From Eucalyptus grandis (Eukaryota; Streptophyta; Magnoliopsida; Myrtales; Myrtaceae): a stretch of DNA of 64,000 nucleotides. The stretch covers positions 51,318,112 through 51,382,111 of the forward strand of contig NC_052613.1 of the NCBI RefSeq assembly GCF_016545825.1, in the 5' to 3' direction. Below the pieces are notes generated by a model that saw only the letters and a list, made by a program, of their open reading frames with translations, was not told the DNA's origin and made no database searches. How positions within the stretch are numbered: the stretch's first letter is position 1; each line of letters opens with the position of its first letter. This document shows, piece after piece, positions 12,801 to 25,605 of this stretch. The translations under genes were made by a program, and so were the position numbers.

Positions 12801-14805
12801 GATCATCTATTTTTTCGGAGGTGGATGTTATTTTTATCTTCTACTTTTAATACAACCATCACATTCCTAAGATGGCCCTCCCAGCTCTATGCTGTGAGAT
12901 AATGACTTTGTCAAGTTGAAATACTCAGGAACTTCATCTGCATGGTAATTCCATTGGAGACGAAGGAGCACGTGCTCTAATGTCTGGTTTATCGTCACAC
13001 AAAGGTTTGCACCTTTGTTGTATTGGCTGGTGTTCTGAGCTTTGCATTTTGTTTTAGCTTCAAAACCAGCGGTTTCAATTGTCACAGATGTCTGTCTACA
13101 GGCAAACTCGCTCTTTTAGATATTGGCAACAACTCAATTAGCTCAAAAGGTGCCTTTCATGCTGCTGAATATGTCAAGAAAAGCAAGAGCTTGTTATGGT
13201 TGAATCTCTACATGAATGATATAGGTGATGAGGTAACGACAAATTCTTTCTCTAAGTTGGTATCGTGCACTTGGCGATCTTTTTGTCATATGGTCTTTTG
13301 CACCTGATGATCTAGTTTAGCATGCTGCTCCCTCAAAAAATTTCACTATGTTCATTTCTAGTGTTTTGCTTCCTAGTCAGCATTCAAGTGTATATCTTTG
13401 CTTGGAAGTTCCCATTGCTGCATCATTTAATACTGCTGTAAGACTTCCTTCTGTTTTAATTAGCAGAGAAACTTGAAGATCTATTTCCCGTGCCATTGTA
13501 GAGAACTATTTTATATACATGAATTTGAGCGTTACTTTTACAAATTCACTTAGAGTAAGTTGTATTATTTTGGTGGTGTTAATACATGTTCTGTTGTGGT
13601 CTGAAGACTCCGAATTTCCCTTTTTTCACCCCTTGTCAATTCATTCTGATTAACATCAAGCCTGCCAGGGAGCAGAGAAGATTGCTGATGCTTTGAAGGA
13701 AAACCGAACACTAACAACAATAGACCTGGTAATGAATGAGTGCTATCTTCTTAACTAAATGTTCACCAAATCTACCTTCTTAAATACTTGTTCACCACAT
13801 ATGGCCTAAGGTTGATAGCTGTAGCATGTTGACTCAAAATATTGCAGGGGGGAAATAACATCCGCGCAAAAGGAGCTGCAGCCATATCTCGAGTGTTGAA
13901 AGACAACAGTGTTATTACAACTGTAATCCCAAAAGCGTCTAATATTTTGAAATCTTATCGCTGATTTTTGTGGTTGGAAATTTTTTTATCTTACTATGTT
14001 CAGCTTCTCTCTTCCTCATTTCCACAGTTGGAAATTGGTTATAATCCCATTGGTCCAGATGGAGCACAGGCTTTGGCTGAAGTTCTAAAGTTTCATGGAA
14101 ATATAAAAACCCTGAAGCTTGGTTGGTGTCAGGTAATTCAGAAGTTCCTAACTTTGCCTTACTAATCTATCCCCAAGGGATCTAAGTAAGTTGCCTTGCA
14201 GATTGGAGCCAAGGGTGCTGAGTCTATTGCAGATATGTTGAGATACAATACTACCATATCTATTCTGGACTTGCGGGCTAATGGATTAAGAGATGAGGTT
14301 AGTTGCCAATGATGATGCGATGTTAATTGCTGATGTTCAGTGCACTTCCTAATTATGCAGTGCACTCGATTTGCAGGGTGCAGTTTGCCTCGCTCGAAGC
14401 TTAAAAGTGGTTAATGAAGCTTTGACTTCACTTGATTTAGGATTTAATGAAATAAGGGTATTGTGAATGTGTCCTTTGTGGAGATTTTATCAAGGATGAC
14501 ATGAATACTTGCGAATGATGTTTGCCTTTCTCATATAGGATGATGGTGCTTTTGCCATTGCCCAAGCACTTAAGACCAATGAAGATGTGGCAGTATCTGC
14601 CTTAAATCTCGCCAGCAACTTGTTTACTAAATTTGGGCAGGTAATTTTTTCAGACACTGTTTCTTTCCGTGCTTAAATTGCTTGTCATCGCATCATCATT
14701 GATTGCCCTTTGACTGTGATGACTGATTTCTTGCAGAGTGCTCTCACAGATGCGAGGGACCATGTTTTTGAGATGAGCGAAAAGGAAATCAACATCTTCT
14801 TCTAG
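6850..14805 (+). CDS. EMB2004: Plastid-targeted RNI-type leucine-rich-repeat protein, EMB2004-like
   Basis: Eighteen exons give 613 aa in one consistent frame: 6850-6891, 6972-7275, 8293-8505, 8836-8894, 9351-9488, 11407-11481, 11591-11674, 11789-11850, 12087-12156, 12929-13004, 13102-13232, 13669-13728, 13848-13922, 14028-14132, 14202-14297, 14377-14457, 14539-14640, 14737-14805. The first ~100 residues are Ser/Arg/Gly-rich like a chloroplast transit peptide. A hydrophobic stretch follows at the exon 2/3 junction (AGVFVVVTF then VLWKL), possibly a membrane segment. From about residue 170 there are ribonuclease-inhibitor-type LRRs of 28 residues with LDLSGNPIGDEG-like units, roughly one per small exon. 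EMB2004 of Arabidopsis (about 605 aa, needed for embryo development) is the best match I know. Exon 3 was started at 8293 because the alternative acceptor at 8286 breaks frame with exon 2. The molecular role is unknown. Confidence 0.88.
9708..11150. mobile_element. Non-autonomous hAT-type element in an intron of the EMB2004-like gene
   Basis: The 1443-bp insert starts TAGACCCGTCAAA and ends TTTGACAGGTCTA, a 13-bp terminal inverted repeat with one mismatch. It is flanked on both sides by an exact 8-bp duplication, GTTGGGGC (9700-9707 and 11151-11158). Eight-bp target duplications with short inverted ends are the hAT hallmark. The inside has no transposase ORF. Much of it is short repeats of a GGGTCATAAATGGGTTTA-like motif (10700-10900). 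It lies wholly in the intron between exons 9351-9488 and 11407-11481, making that intron the longest of the gene. Confidence 0.85.
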
Positions 14806-17080
14806 ACAGGAGCTAGTCTATTCACTATGATTTATCTGTTCTGGCAGTATAGTAGGAATTCCCATTCTTTCACTCATTCTTCTTTCAGCAGTTCTCGTTA
14901 AGAAGAAGACCCAAAGCTCTTCTCGGTTGTAGTGGTTGGGGTCTTTGGACTGACCGAGGGGAGTTAGAGTTGGAAAAATTTTTGAGTTTTGAGAGATCAT
15001 AGTTAGCTTCGGGAAATGTAATTTTTAGTTCAAAGGATATGACAATTGTGTTTTGCAGATAATAACGTCCAAGGATATAATAAAATCTTGTTTTCCACCT
15101 ACTTCTTTCTCACCGGATCATTCTACTAGGTCACTCAGTACGCCTGCTGCTACTGATTCACGTTTGGTATGATCTATTTAACGCTGTTTTCAATGTTAAA
15201 CCTCCAGCTCGGTTGTAGTCCGAGATCGCCGCCCTGGATGAAATCCAAGCCAGCTGTGCATGAGCAGGATGGACGCGGTTGCTGTCATCATCGCGCTCTT
15301 CAGTTCATTCGATCTGGTCATAAGAGGACAGCCCCCCTCGTATCAAAGGTCAGATCAGGGGAAGGTGCAAAGTTATGAGGGAGTCAAACCGGTCGTCACC
15401 TCATGGTTAAAGGATTCCTGCCCCATTTACTAAAGCGCCACCAGACCGTGGGCCGTGGCGTGGTTGGGAAAGATGGACGAAGGGACCTGGGACCTATCGA
15501 TAATATTATTTTCTGAAAGTGGAGGCATGAGCTGTGAACGTCCTCTCCACGCTTCCCCATGCCTCTGGTGTTTTTTTTATGCTCAACCCCTTCCAGCTGG
15601 AACAGAGCTGTCCTCTAAATAGACGGTGATGTCCATCCGTATTCCTCCTGATCGTGTCCCGGGTTCAGCCATCGAGCCCCACCTGTGGGGTTCAGAGGTC
15701 CGGACCGAGGACACTCAGCAGAAATTAGATAAGGACGGTACACGACACTCGTCCTTTGCTTGCATTGCAAGCGTCCGTGCCTAGTGTCTGTTAATCCGGA
15801 TTTTGCTCGGCAGATGGTATGGAACGGTGTCATCATCGAGGGATGATACCCATCGCATCGTTTATGAAGAAGTGATTAGATGTTTGATTATTAGGATAAC
15901 TACGGTCAAGTACGATTTTGTTGCTTGATGTGATATGAGTAGTTACAAGTCAAATTGAAAATATGAATGTGGTCAAGATGGTTAAAAAGCATTCTGCAAA
16001 GACTCCCTCTCTACATGGAGCAACGGAAGGGCTAAAGAAACCTTCAGACAGTCAGAAAATCAAGAGCTCAAACGCATTCTAAGCCGGAATTGCGAATCAA
16101 ATGAAAAAAAAAAACTTGCAGACGTAAGACCCGGTGGTCAAAAGGCCGTGAGGTGTGAACACCGAAACCCAGAATAAATTCAAGTACCCCACTGACCCAT
16201 CTTATAATAATACTCATCTATGTACGGCCGTCACTACATATTTGTTTCTTTTTTTCCTTTGTCGTACGAGACCAGGGACAGAAACATTAGTGTTCTCTCG
16301 TGCGCGCACTGATCCTACCTTACCGTCGCGGGTGCTCGTCACTTGGTTTTGTTTCAACTTGCAAGAGTCGCGGTTTTATGACACCACGTGATTCGGCAGT
16401 GATTCTTTTTTTTATTTTAATAACTACATTGCTATGATCCGTACACGAGTTTCAAGGGGAAAAAGGGAGAGTAAAAAAAAAAAATGACGGCAACGTGCTA
16501 ATACTTCCTTCACACAGTGGCAGCAAGTGACGATCACCATAGCCAAAAGAAAAAGAAAGAAGAAAGAAGCGACCATTCGAAAATGCCAATGACATTGTGT
16601 CATACATAATGCACAATAATGTTGTGAGCAGAAAGGTACAAATAGCCAAGAATACAAATGGAGGTTGATGAGGGCGTGCGGACCTGGATTGTTTTTCTTC
16701 TTTTTTTGGTAGAAATGCGGACCTGGGTTCGAATTGCAGAAAAGCACAAAGAAATACGGTACAAGTGAAATTAATTGGGATGGGTATCGTCAATACATAA
16801 AGAGAGCAAAGAGAGGAAATTGTCTGCCCCACCAGGCTGACAATGCCCGTGTTTTGCAACATTTTGTTATGTTAGGTTCCCTTTCTTTTATTTATTTATT
16901 ATTGGAGGACAGAGATTCCGTTCTTCCGGGTCATCCTGTAAATAAGAGCGAGTGGATTGTCTAATCCTGTAAACTTGCATGCACCGAGGCAAGTACTTAA
17001 ACCCTGGCCTTCACTCTCCAAACCTCACTTGAAAAAAATCCCAGTTTGGAAGCGTTGGAAGTGTGGAGATACCTTAAGTC
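14806..17080. other. Intergenic DNA, 3' region of the LRR gene and promoter of the GASA gene
   Basis: A run containing AATAAAATC near 15080 could be the LRR gene's polyadenylation signal. Two small GC-richer ORFs (15169-15378 plus, 15615-15836 minus) show no domain. 16155-16960 is AT-rich with short ORFs only. Nothing here can be called a gene. Confidence 0.5.
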
Positions 17081-18236
17081 ATGGCACTACGCTTGCTTCT
17101 CCTTGTCGCATTCCTGCTCGTCTGCACAATACAAGTAAAAACAGAAGAAAGCCGTTCTCATCTTTGTAATTCATTTGGGTCGTTTTCCTTCTTTTAGCTC
17201 GACAGCTTTATTTTTCTTGAACAAAATCTTGCAGGTGTCATCAGATATCGACCTAGAGAACTCGCACACCCAGGTTCTTTTTCTCTCTCTTTTAGACCGA
17301 ACCTTCTTTTAACCTCCACTTTATAGCTCAACCATAAGTTCCAATCTTTGAAGTTGTAAGTGGTGCTGTGACTGAGGTTGTAAGTGTTTTGTTCTTTTTT
17401 TTTTTCCAGATTGTGAAGGGAGCTAACAGGAGGCTCTTGCAGACCTTGGGTACGTACTCATCTTCGCTCGTTTGTAACCTCAAGCGCTCAATTATTTACT
17501 TTTCATTCCACGTTTGAGGTTTTGCTTATCACCCTGTTTAAATGAATGAGCATCTTCACTCATGCAAGCGATTCTTTTTCCCTCTCGGATGCTTACTTAG
17601 CATGAGAAGTCAGCACCTCACCACGTTTGAGGTCTTGTCCCGAAAAGGAAAATCAAATCTTTCAGTCCGGAAAAATTTATCTTGTCAAAACATTATATGC
17701 ATTTACTTTAAACGAAATCCGGCATGAATTCGATTATTTCTCGATATGGGATTGTCTTGATCAGCTAAATTAATCTAGATTATAATAGTCACCTGGTCCC
17801 TTCCTTCGAGACTTGAATCCCGCTAATATAAAGCAGGTGTAGTCGTTCTTGGCTACTAGCGGACCCGTAGAGCAAGAACACGAACCGCGCCGACCCAACA
17901 TCGTCGCCATCAGCACATTAAAAAAAAAAACCGGGATCGTTAGGGGAAAAAGAAACAGGATCCCATCATTAATAAGCTTCTTCGGTAACCAAATGTCAAG
18001 GGATGACGCGCGGCTTTTTCACTAACAAGCTTCCACCACTCCAATGTGCAGACTGCGGAGCGTTGTGCAAGGAGAGGTGCAGCCTGCACTCAAGGCCCAA
18101 CGTGTGCGCGAGAGCCTGCGGAACTTGCTGCTACAGGTGCAAATGCGTTCCTCCTGGGACTTCAGGAAACAGAGAGGTGTGCGGCAAGTGCTACACCGAT
18201 ATGACCACCCACGGCAATCGGACCAAGTGCCCTTAG
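17081..18236 (+). CDS. Snakin/GASA family cysteine-rich peptide (gibberellin-stimulated type)
   Basis: Four exons: 17081-17134, 17235-17273, 17410-17449, 18052-18236, giving 105 aa. Residues 1-18 or so (ALRLLLLVAFLLVC) are a signal peptide for secretion to the apoplast. A short variable Ser/Asp region and a basic ANRRLLQTL stretch come next. The C-terminal domain of about 60 residues holds the 12 conserved cysteines in GASA spacing, including ACGTCCYRCKCVPPGT and the final KCP. The family acts as antimicrobial or hormone-responsive growth peptides, usually induced by gibberellin and stress. The exon layout, with the Cys-rich domain almost entirely in the last exon, is usual for the family. 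Which member it is cannot be decided from sequence alone. Confidence 0.93.
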
Positions 18237-20627
18237 CTGTCGCCTCTGTGGATCGTCTCTATCCTATTATAATGTTGTGATAGTGGCATTAGTATATATT
18301 GTGTGTTCTATGCTAAATGAGCACTGCTCAAGACCAACTTTGTAATGTCACCTTATTTCAATAGAAATGGTGGGTGAATGATGTCTACACTACTATTTGC
18401 AAATGCATCCCAAGTTAATTTTCTCTAACGTGACATGGAACTTATGATGGTAACATGCGTAAACTACGCTAAGGATCCAGCTCTGAGAACTGCTCGTAAT
18501 CCATCTATTTAAGGATTTTGAAGAATGCAACAAGAGGATTGCAGAAGAGCCTCCATTCCACAACAAGAAGTAGACCGCATTTGGCCCCTACGTTTCAGCT
18601 GGAAATGCTTTGCTAATGAATTGGCTCATACAGAGTTGTGACCGATATGTCCAATGTGCCAACGGACTTCCACAGACGGAAAGGTTGGAGAGCAAACCTT
18701 GATTCTGTTGCAAATCCATTCCCGGATTTTTTCTTTCTTTTCAGGAACAAAAGAGTTATCAAATGAATTTTTATTCTTTTTTTATTCTAGTAATAAATTA
18801 ATAAAATTAGATATTGTTTGACACATTATCAAATAGGCCGTACATGTCTCATAATTTTTGTACAGTATTCACTTGAGTGCTATTATTTTTTTTCGCCGAC
18901 TTGATTCACATTTTATAAAAATCGTATACTTGAGTGCCATTAGGAATTTGCCTTGATGTGGCATTAATTTATTATATAACGTCTCACGTGGCTTGCGGCA
19001 AGATGAAATCCGCAAATGAGAAGCTAAACAACATCTATGCCAATTCAATTTAAGAAAATTAGGGAAAATTCGGTCAAAGTTGACAAAACAGGTGAAGAGC
19101 CCTAAATGCTTCCAACCCGAAATAAGGGCTCTTAGAGGAAGCAAGGGGGAGGGAGAGGGACGGGCATTCGTTAGTGAAGAACCCTAATTCAAGAAGAGAT
19201 TTTCTTTGTAGAAGTCACTATGTCATTCTCATTTTTAAGGTGATCATGGTTCTAGAGTAGAACTTGGAACTTGATAACTGGATTGGTGAGAACCTGTAAA
19301 TTTTAAGTTCTAAGATATGTATGATATGTTTTAGGTTCTAAAAAATGAGGAATCTGTTTCGACAAGTAGATTCTATATTTTAGTTGAAGGTATTTGGAAT
19401 CTATAACCTATAACCTATAACCTAAAATTTGGAATAAGTTTTAATATTTTTCTCGGTTCATGTCTTCATGCAGTTCTCAAATATTATAATTTAGAAACAC
19501 TAGTCTTAACTTCTATTTAATGATTGAGATTTTTATTATATTAATGTTCATATTTTTCATGTGTCTAAATATAAGTTATAGTCAATAAATTGTAACAACA
19601 AGCGTTAGTTATTAAGTGTTTAAATTTACTGCAATCGTTTAAATAATAATATAGGTGAAACCTAAATAGACTCTAGAACTAATCTTGAAACCTGTGACAT
19701 GAAAAGTTTTAGATATGCAAAATAAGTTTCAAGTTTAAAAAAAAAAAAAAGAATTTGTTCTAACGAATAGATTTCGGGTTTCAAATAGAACTTGTACGGA
19801 ACATTGAACTACTCACCCTTATTCATTTCTTTAATTTTGTCCACCAGTGGATTTCAGGCTTGGAATTGCAAGGATAGAGAAGAGAGAGCGATAATAGACG
19901 ATGGAGGCTGAGTGGCGTCGAAATCACCAGACTATGCTTCCAAGCCGAAGCAAATGAAAATAGAGCGAGAGTGAGCAACAAAGGGAGAGACAGAGGAAAG
20001 TTTCATAAATTTTTTCTCTGGAGTATTGATTTCAGAGAAGCAAAAGCGTGTGTGTGTGAGAGGGAGGGAGGTTAGTCTTCCTAAAAAAACGTCATCACAT
20101 TAGGGCGAAACCTTTTTTAACGTGGAACTTCAATTTTATAAAAAGTCAAGTCGGGTTCAAAAATATGATTTAAAAACGAATTGCACCGATAAATGATTTT
20201 ACACCGATATGATAATTGCAAGGAACTCAAAAGGAATCTAACTTGCAGCTCTGCAACTCGTAGCAGACGCTGCGAGATGTCCTTCTACGTTCTCTCAGAC
20301 TTCTTAATCTTCGGGTCATTAAGCAGATTTCACAAAAGGACGGTCCAAGCCATCTCATTCACCCGATATGGCCAGTGTCGTGGCAGAGTGGAGCAATCGA
20401 GAACCGCAGATATAATACCAATACAGAGAGATGTCGACAGACTTGAAACAGAGACAAAACTGCAATTTATAACCAATCAAACAGAGGAAATTTTAAAAAT
20501 TCAGGGGGCTTTTACATGCTTTTGATTATATAATCACTGAAAAGCTATGTTACAAGTAGGTCATATTTTTGAAGCGACAATAGCAATCTACACTCTTGCA
20601 CCTGATGTAATCTCCCACCAAAATTTC
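18237..20627. other. Intergenic DNA, mostly AT-rich
   Basis: The region follows the GASA gene and runs to the 3' end of the minus-strand helicase. It contains a possible decayed element at about 19238-19822 and a plus-strand ORF at 20193-20525 without any recognisable domain. A short GTGTGTGTG run sits near 20050. Confidence 0.5.
19238..19822. mobile_element. Possible decayed MITE-like inverted-repeat element
   Basis: The two ends, AAGGTGATCATGGTTCT at the left and, read on the other strand, AAGGGTGAGTAGTTCAA at the right, resemble each other. The inner flanks share words such as TAGATTC and GGTTCTA in inverted order. A triple AACCTAT heptamer sits near 19400. I could not find a clear target duplication, so this is tentative. 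Confidence 0.3.
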
Positions 20628-23597
20628 TCACGCATGTGACATTTCAGCCCCGGATGCTCCTGACTTTGATAGACCTGCCAATCAAAAGCATATGTAAAAT
20701 CTGTACCAAAAATCCACTGGGAGAGTAATGAACAATACAAAACATCAGTTATTGGAATTCAAAGGCCCAAATTACAAGTTTGAATTGTAACAGCCCAGTG
20801 GCAGATGCCATTGCACGGAACCGCGGGACTGCACCTCATACTGTACAGTGGTTTTATGAGGATGGGGTTGAAAATAGAGGTGCACAGAAATTCAAGATGT
20901 TTACCTCGCTTCTTCTTGAGCTTATTTCTAAAGCTTCTTTTCCTGCTGAAAGCCATTTCCTGTGTCCAAGACAAAATTTAGCCGTGATGCAAAGAGCAGG
21001 TACCCAAGTGATCCATATAGAGAGTTGAAAATGAAAAAAAATTTACCAGTGGCTGACCCAGCTTCCCTGCTTGACGAACTGCATCAACAAGATCCCGATT
21101 TGATCGAGTATAGAGACTTGTGATCACTCCAAAATGACCAGCTCGAGCAGTACGCCCGACCCTATGCAAAAAATCTACTGCAGAAGTAGCAAAATCTGCC
21201 TGAAAAAAAGGGAAATTCCACATCAACATTAACAGGACTTAACAATTTGTCCAAACTTCCTGAGCTATGACTGCATCAGTATGTATTACAAATAAGACAC
21301 AAAGTAAGTTCATTAGAAATTAGAACGATTATACAGGTAAAACAGTCATCTCAGAATCTCCAAAAATATTGCTTATGAAGATGTTAGTAAGAGTTCAATT
21401 AGAAAAGATGCCAGTTGAAAGAACACCGTACTAAACTATTAGTAGACTATCAGCAGGTGGTGCCATGGTGGAAAAAACAAACTCATCGGATTTAGGGAGA
21501 CTAGTAGATGATACTTCTTTCCTGTTTTTTAAGCCTGCCCAATCATGAATAATTGATCAAAGGACAGAGGGAAAAAGGTGGTTTCGCAAAAGCACCTGAA
21601 TAACATGCGATACATTTGGAACATCAAGGCCTCGTGCAGCAGCATCGGTGCACACAAGAATTCCACCTCTCTCCCGGAAATAAACTATGGTCTCTGCACG
21701 CTGCTCGAGAGAACTATCCTTGTGGTACCTGTAACAGTCTATGCCAGCTCCTTCCATTATATTTGCTACTGCTTCAACAGACTCAACAGTGTTTGCAAAT
21801 ACCATGGTTCGGCTTACACCAGAGCAATCAGTTGAAGTCTTTGAACCTTTCTTTACAGCTTCTATTAGTGCATCAACCTGTGTATCAACATCAACCTCGA
21901 TCCACTGGTGTTCCAATCTGGAAAAAAAGAGAGAAAATTAGCATCAATATATACTCCAAAGACAAGGCATGCAACTAACCAAAACGTTGCAAACAAAGCT
22001 ACAGTCTCAGAGATTACACACGCGCCTTATAAAAGGGAATAACATTAAGTACAGTCCAATGTCAACAGAATACAGATTGGAAAAGCATCCTGCTTAAGAT
22101 GAACAAAATTTTGGCACTAGATTATATGCCTTAACTCAAAACATTTCATGAAAATCTTCTTGTTATAAATCATTCACCCACTTCTAAAACAGCCCCTGTA
22201 TACACATAATAATTTAAAGCTTGAATTTGTTAAAGATAACATGCTGTTTTCGAGCAAATAGAGTAAAAAGGGATGACAAGAACAGATAGCATAAAAGGCA
22301 CCTGGGGTTGTGATAGTGAAGGTAGTTTCCACTAACCCAGCTAGCATCTGGAAACATCTTCTTCAACACTGCTCCTGCGGTTTTCTTGCCATTTGTGGGA
22401 AGTGTAGCTGCAACAAAGATGTACTGCTTACTCCTTGCATAGGTTTTTCTCACTCTCCTCCAGTCTCTTCTCTTAAGATGTCCCTCTTTATTTTCATCTC
22501 TAAATTCTGCAGGATCAACATCCTCAGAATCTTCCTCTTCATCTGAACTGCTCATGTAAGCAACCGATTCTATTTGTTCATCTTCTTCCAAAACAGAGGG
22601 AGGCGCAGAATCAGGACTCATTGCTAGGGGTTGATGGGGGGGATCAACATCCTCAGAATCTTCCTCTTCATCTAAACTGCTCATGTAAGCAACCGATTCT
22701 ATTTCTTCATCGTCTTCCAAAACAGAGGGAAGCGCAGAATCAGAACTCGTTGCTATGGGTTGATGGGGGACAGAATTTTTCTTCCGAGACAGTAATTTCT
22801 CATCGAACCGCAGCATATTAATGAGACGAATGACTTGGTTCTGGAAACTCCCACAGAGAAGCATGTCAGCTTCATCAAACACCTGCCAATGTAAACACAT
22901 AGATTAACTAAAAATTTCCAAACTTCTCCATACTTCTTGCCAGTATATTTTTGGAAGTAAATAAAGGAAAACAGCTGGATGAAAACATACCACGTACTTA
23001 ACTCCTCGCAAAAAATCTGGACAATGAGCTTTATGGTCAATATTGTTCAACAGCGCGGCCGGTGTTGACACAATGATATCTTGCTTGTTAACTGGCCATC
23101 CCTGCAATAAATTTTTCTGTTTTATGAGAACCACATTGAAACAATGTCTCAATATAAACAAGAAATGCCATGCATTTGCACTCTAAGCGAGTCAAGAGCC
23201 TTCGACTGACAGTAAACTCCACGAGCTTGCTACGCAGATATTGGTAACAGATCATGCTTACATTTCTCCCACATACAGCAGCGACTCTGAGAAGCGATTT
23301 GCCATCTTCCCCACGAAGATTACTGGCCATGCGTACCACTTGTTCGCACAGCATCACATTTGGGCAAAGGACGAGAAGAATTTTGGAATGCGAATTCGAC
23401 TCCTTGCCCGCGCCGACATCATGCGCATCGCAGAGTCTATCTATCAAAGGGACTAGATAGCTATGCGTTTTACCGCTGCCGGTTTCCGCAGCAATTATCA
23501 CGTCCTTCCCTGAAAGTATGGACGGTACGCTCGAGGCCTGAATTGAGAACAAGAACATTCCAAATCAGCATAGGTTCAACCCAAGCAGACAATGACC

Positions 23598-23632
<35 letters not shown>

Positions 23633-24058
23633 TAAGAGAAAAAAACGAAAATGAAATTCTATGGAGGCCAGAATTGAACAATCAAGGAGGACCTGAACAA
23701 GAGATGGCCTCTCGATGCCGGCGTCCGAGAGAGCTCGCGACAGCCTGTCGGACACGCCGACGGACTTCCACGAGACGCCTTCTTCGGCGTAAAACGTCTC
23801 GCCGCCATTCCCAGCGGTGGCGACGGCGGCCGCCGCGGCGGAGCTCCTGGCTCGGACGTGAAGACGTCCGATCGGCCAAAGCGACGGTGACCGGCGAGGA
23901 GACGAGGGAGGAGGAGAGGAGGCGGAGGAGGAAGGAGGAGAGAACGAAAGGAAGAGAGAAGAGGAGCGAAAGCGGTCGAGCTGCGCGAGAAGCTGGCGAG
24001 GCGGCGGCGGCGAGAGCTTGCGGAAATGGAGGATCGAGGCGGATCGATGGAGAAGCAT
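20628..24058 (-). CDS. RH22: Chloroplast DEAD-box ATP-dependent RNA helicase, RH22-like
   Basis: Eight exons read on the minus strand: 24058-23693, 23537-23262, 23101-22991, 22882-22302, 21917-21596, 21199-21047, 20959-20905, 20674-20628, giving 636 aa. The Arabidopsis protein is about 580 aa. The start at 24058 (MLLHRSASILHF) opens an Arg/Ser-rich chloroplast transit peptide; the frame is open 57 bases further to 24115. Helicase motifs are in order: AETGSGKT (I), STPAAL (Ib), DEAD (II), AATLP (III, usually SAT), VFAN (IV), ARGLDVP (V), HRVGRTARAG (VI). An acidic Glu/Asp/Ser insert of about 100 residues separates motifs II and III and carries a 43-residue tandem duplication. The C-terminus is basic (RKRSFRNKLKKKRG). 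RH22 is known for plastid ribosome assembly; that role is inferred here from similarity. A telo-box just upstream fits translation-linked regulation. Confidence 0.9.
22512..22769 (-). repeat. 129-bp in-frame tandem duplication in the helicase acidic insert
   Basis: Copy one is 22512-22640 and copy two 22641-22769. They differ at roughly ten positions. The unit encodes 43 residues (PHQP...VLED-E-IESVAYMSS-DEEEDSEDVDP), so the reading frame is kept and the protein gains 43 residues of acidic linker. Confidence 0.95.
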
Positions 24059-24160
24059 TTGAGGTTTGCTGCGTTCGGCGAGATTGGAAGATGAAACGCT
24101 TCCGGAGTTCTGCAAATCTCTCGATTCGGGGGATTGAATTTGGGAGGGAGGATTGGATTT

Positions 24161-24170
24161 TCTAGGGTTT
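24161..24170 (-). promoter_or_regulatory. Telo-box upstream of the RH22-like gene
   Basis: AAACCCTAGA on the minus strand, about 100 bases before the start codon. Telo-boxes (AAACCCTA) are common in promoters of plant ribosome-biogenesis and translation genes. The assignment is by motif and position. Confidence 0.5.
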
Positions 24171-25605
24171 AAGCTTAAACCCCGTCCGCTAGCTCCACCG
24201 TCGATCGAGGCATTTCGGGGGTCCGGCCTCGGCCGTCGATCCAGTGGTTGGGCTGCGATTGGTTTATTATCGCGGGTCGGGTGGATCCTCTTTTCCCGGG
24301 GCGGACGCGGGTTTACGGTTCAGGTTCACCAGCTAGCGCTGTGTTGAACTTGAGATCAAGCCTTGCTCCATACCATAAAAAAGAAATTAAGAAAATATAA
24401 AAATGTTATAGTGAGATTGCAGGGAAGCATAAAAAAAAATAAAAATCTCGATTAGGTTTGATGCATGTAAGTTTAATTTATGTGTATGTTTAGATGAGGT
24501 GGGCTTCACGTGAGACTCACATAATTTAATGATAATGAAAATTTAAGATCATATAATTTGAATACAGCTAATCGATACTTAAAGTAAATATTTCTATTGG
24601 ACCATATAATAGATATTCATTTCATAACAAGGAGTTGTTTTTATAGAAAAGAGCCTTAATTGTATTTTCAATTGGACCATATAATAGATGCATAATATAC
24701 TTATTACTTCCTTCCAATGAAACAATTAGACGAAACTTTAGAAACTCATCAAAATCTCAATGGATAGGGAGTACTTTATAAGTTGATCGATATTGCTATT
24801 CAGATTGTACTATATGATTTGACTCATTTGTGTATTTAATTTTAGCTTTCAATATCATCTATTGATTTAAGTAAATATGTTCTTTTCACAACTAAAAAGT
24901 ACATACCAATATCCATCGTTCATAGAAGAGTCACACTCTACTCACTTTGAACTATAGGTATTGGACACTATCTAATATCAAGGTATAAATACATGAGTTA
25001 TCCGCATAAATCAACTTGCTTATTAATCGTTCGTAAGACACTCTAGATTCACACAAAATAAGAAGGCTCAAATGTATAGGTACACTAGAGATTGATATAA
25101 CTAGAATCTCGAGAAACACAAATAGAACAAGTGATCAATGAGGCAAATCAAGATTTGAAATTCCTTTTAAGTCTTTTAACAATTAACTAACATGTTTATA
25201 CAAATGCGTTAACTAGAGGATTATTAGATTCATTTTTACTAATATGTCCACCCGAAAACGATGTCTTACTCATCTAGAATCGGACTACCCGCATCGCAAA
25301 TGATCTCTTTGAATCCCATTCCAATAAATTAAAGCAAAATCACAACGCGAGCTTCGGTGTATGTAAGATTGGTCTCGAGGTTGATAAACATGTCTCCATC
25401 ATCTTTTCCAAGCACCAGCAAGGAGAGTAGCACCGACGGAAGATGAGGCGGGACACGTGTTCTCATGGGGGCGAAGTCTCTCCTTTCCTTCCACAGCCAG
25501 ACGACGAATTTTCAGCCCTGTCCATGTCCTTCTGTCTCGCTGTAAATTCCCTTCTACAGTATCAGTCTCTCCCTCAACAGCAGACTCCGACCTTAATGAC
25601 AAGAA
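24171..25605. other. Intergenic, AT-rich, no gene seen
   Basis: After the GC-rich helicase promoter (to about 24340) the sequence is AT-rich without long ORFs. Two phrases of the type GGACCATATAATAGAT recur (24600 and 24673), which suggests old repeat DNA, but I cannot define an element. Confidence 0.5.

Noticed and set aside
16725..16735. B-box-like GGGTTCGAATT suggesting a tRNA or SINE
   Set aside because: No A-box at the right distance, no tRNA fold, no A-tail with target duplication. A lone B-box match is not enough.
21578..21978. Several plus-strand ORFs within the helicase gene
   Set aside because: They are antisense shadows of conserved helicase exons and have no domain of their own.
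23674..24165. 163-codon plus-strand ORF over the helicase first exon
   Set aside because: Arg/Glu-rich mirror of the transit-peptide exon. The minus strand has the conserved protein.
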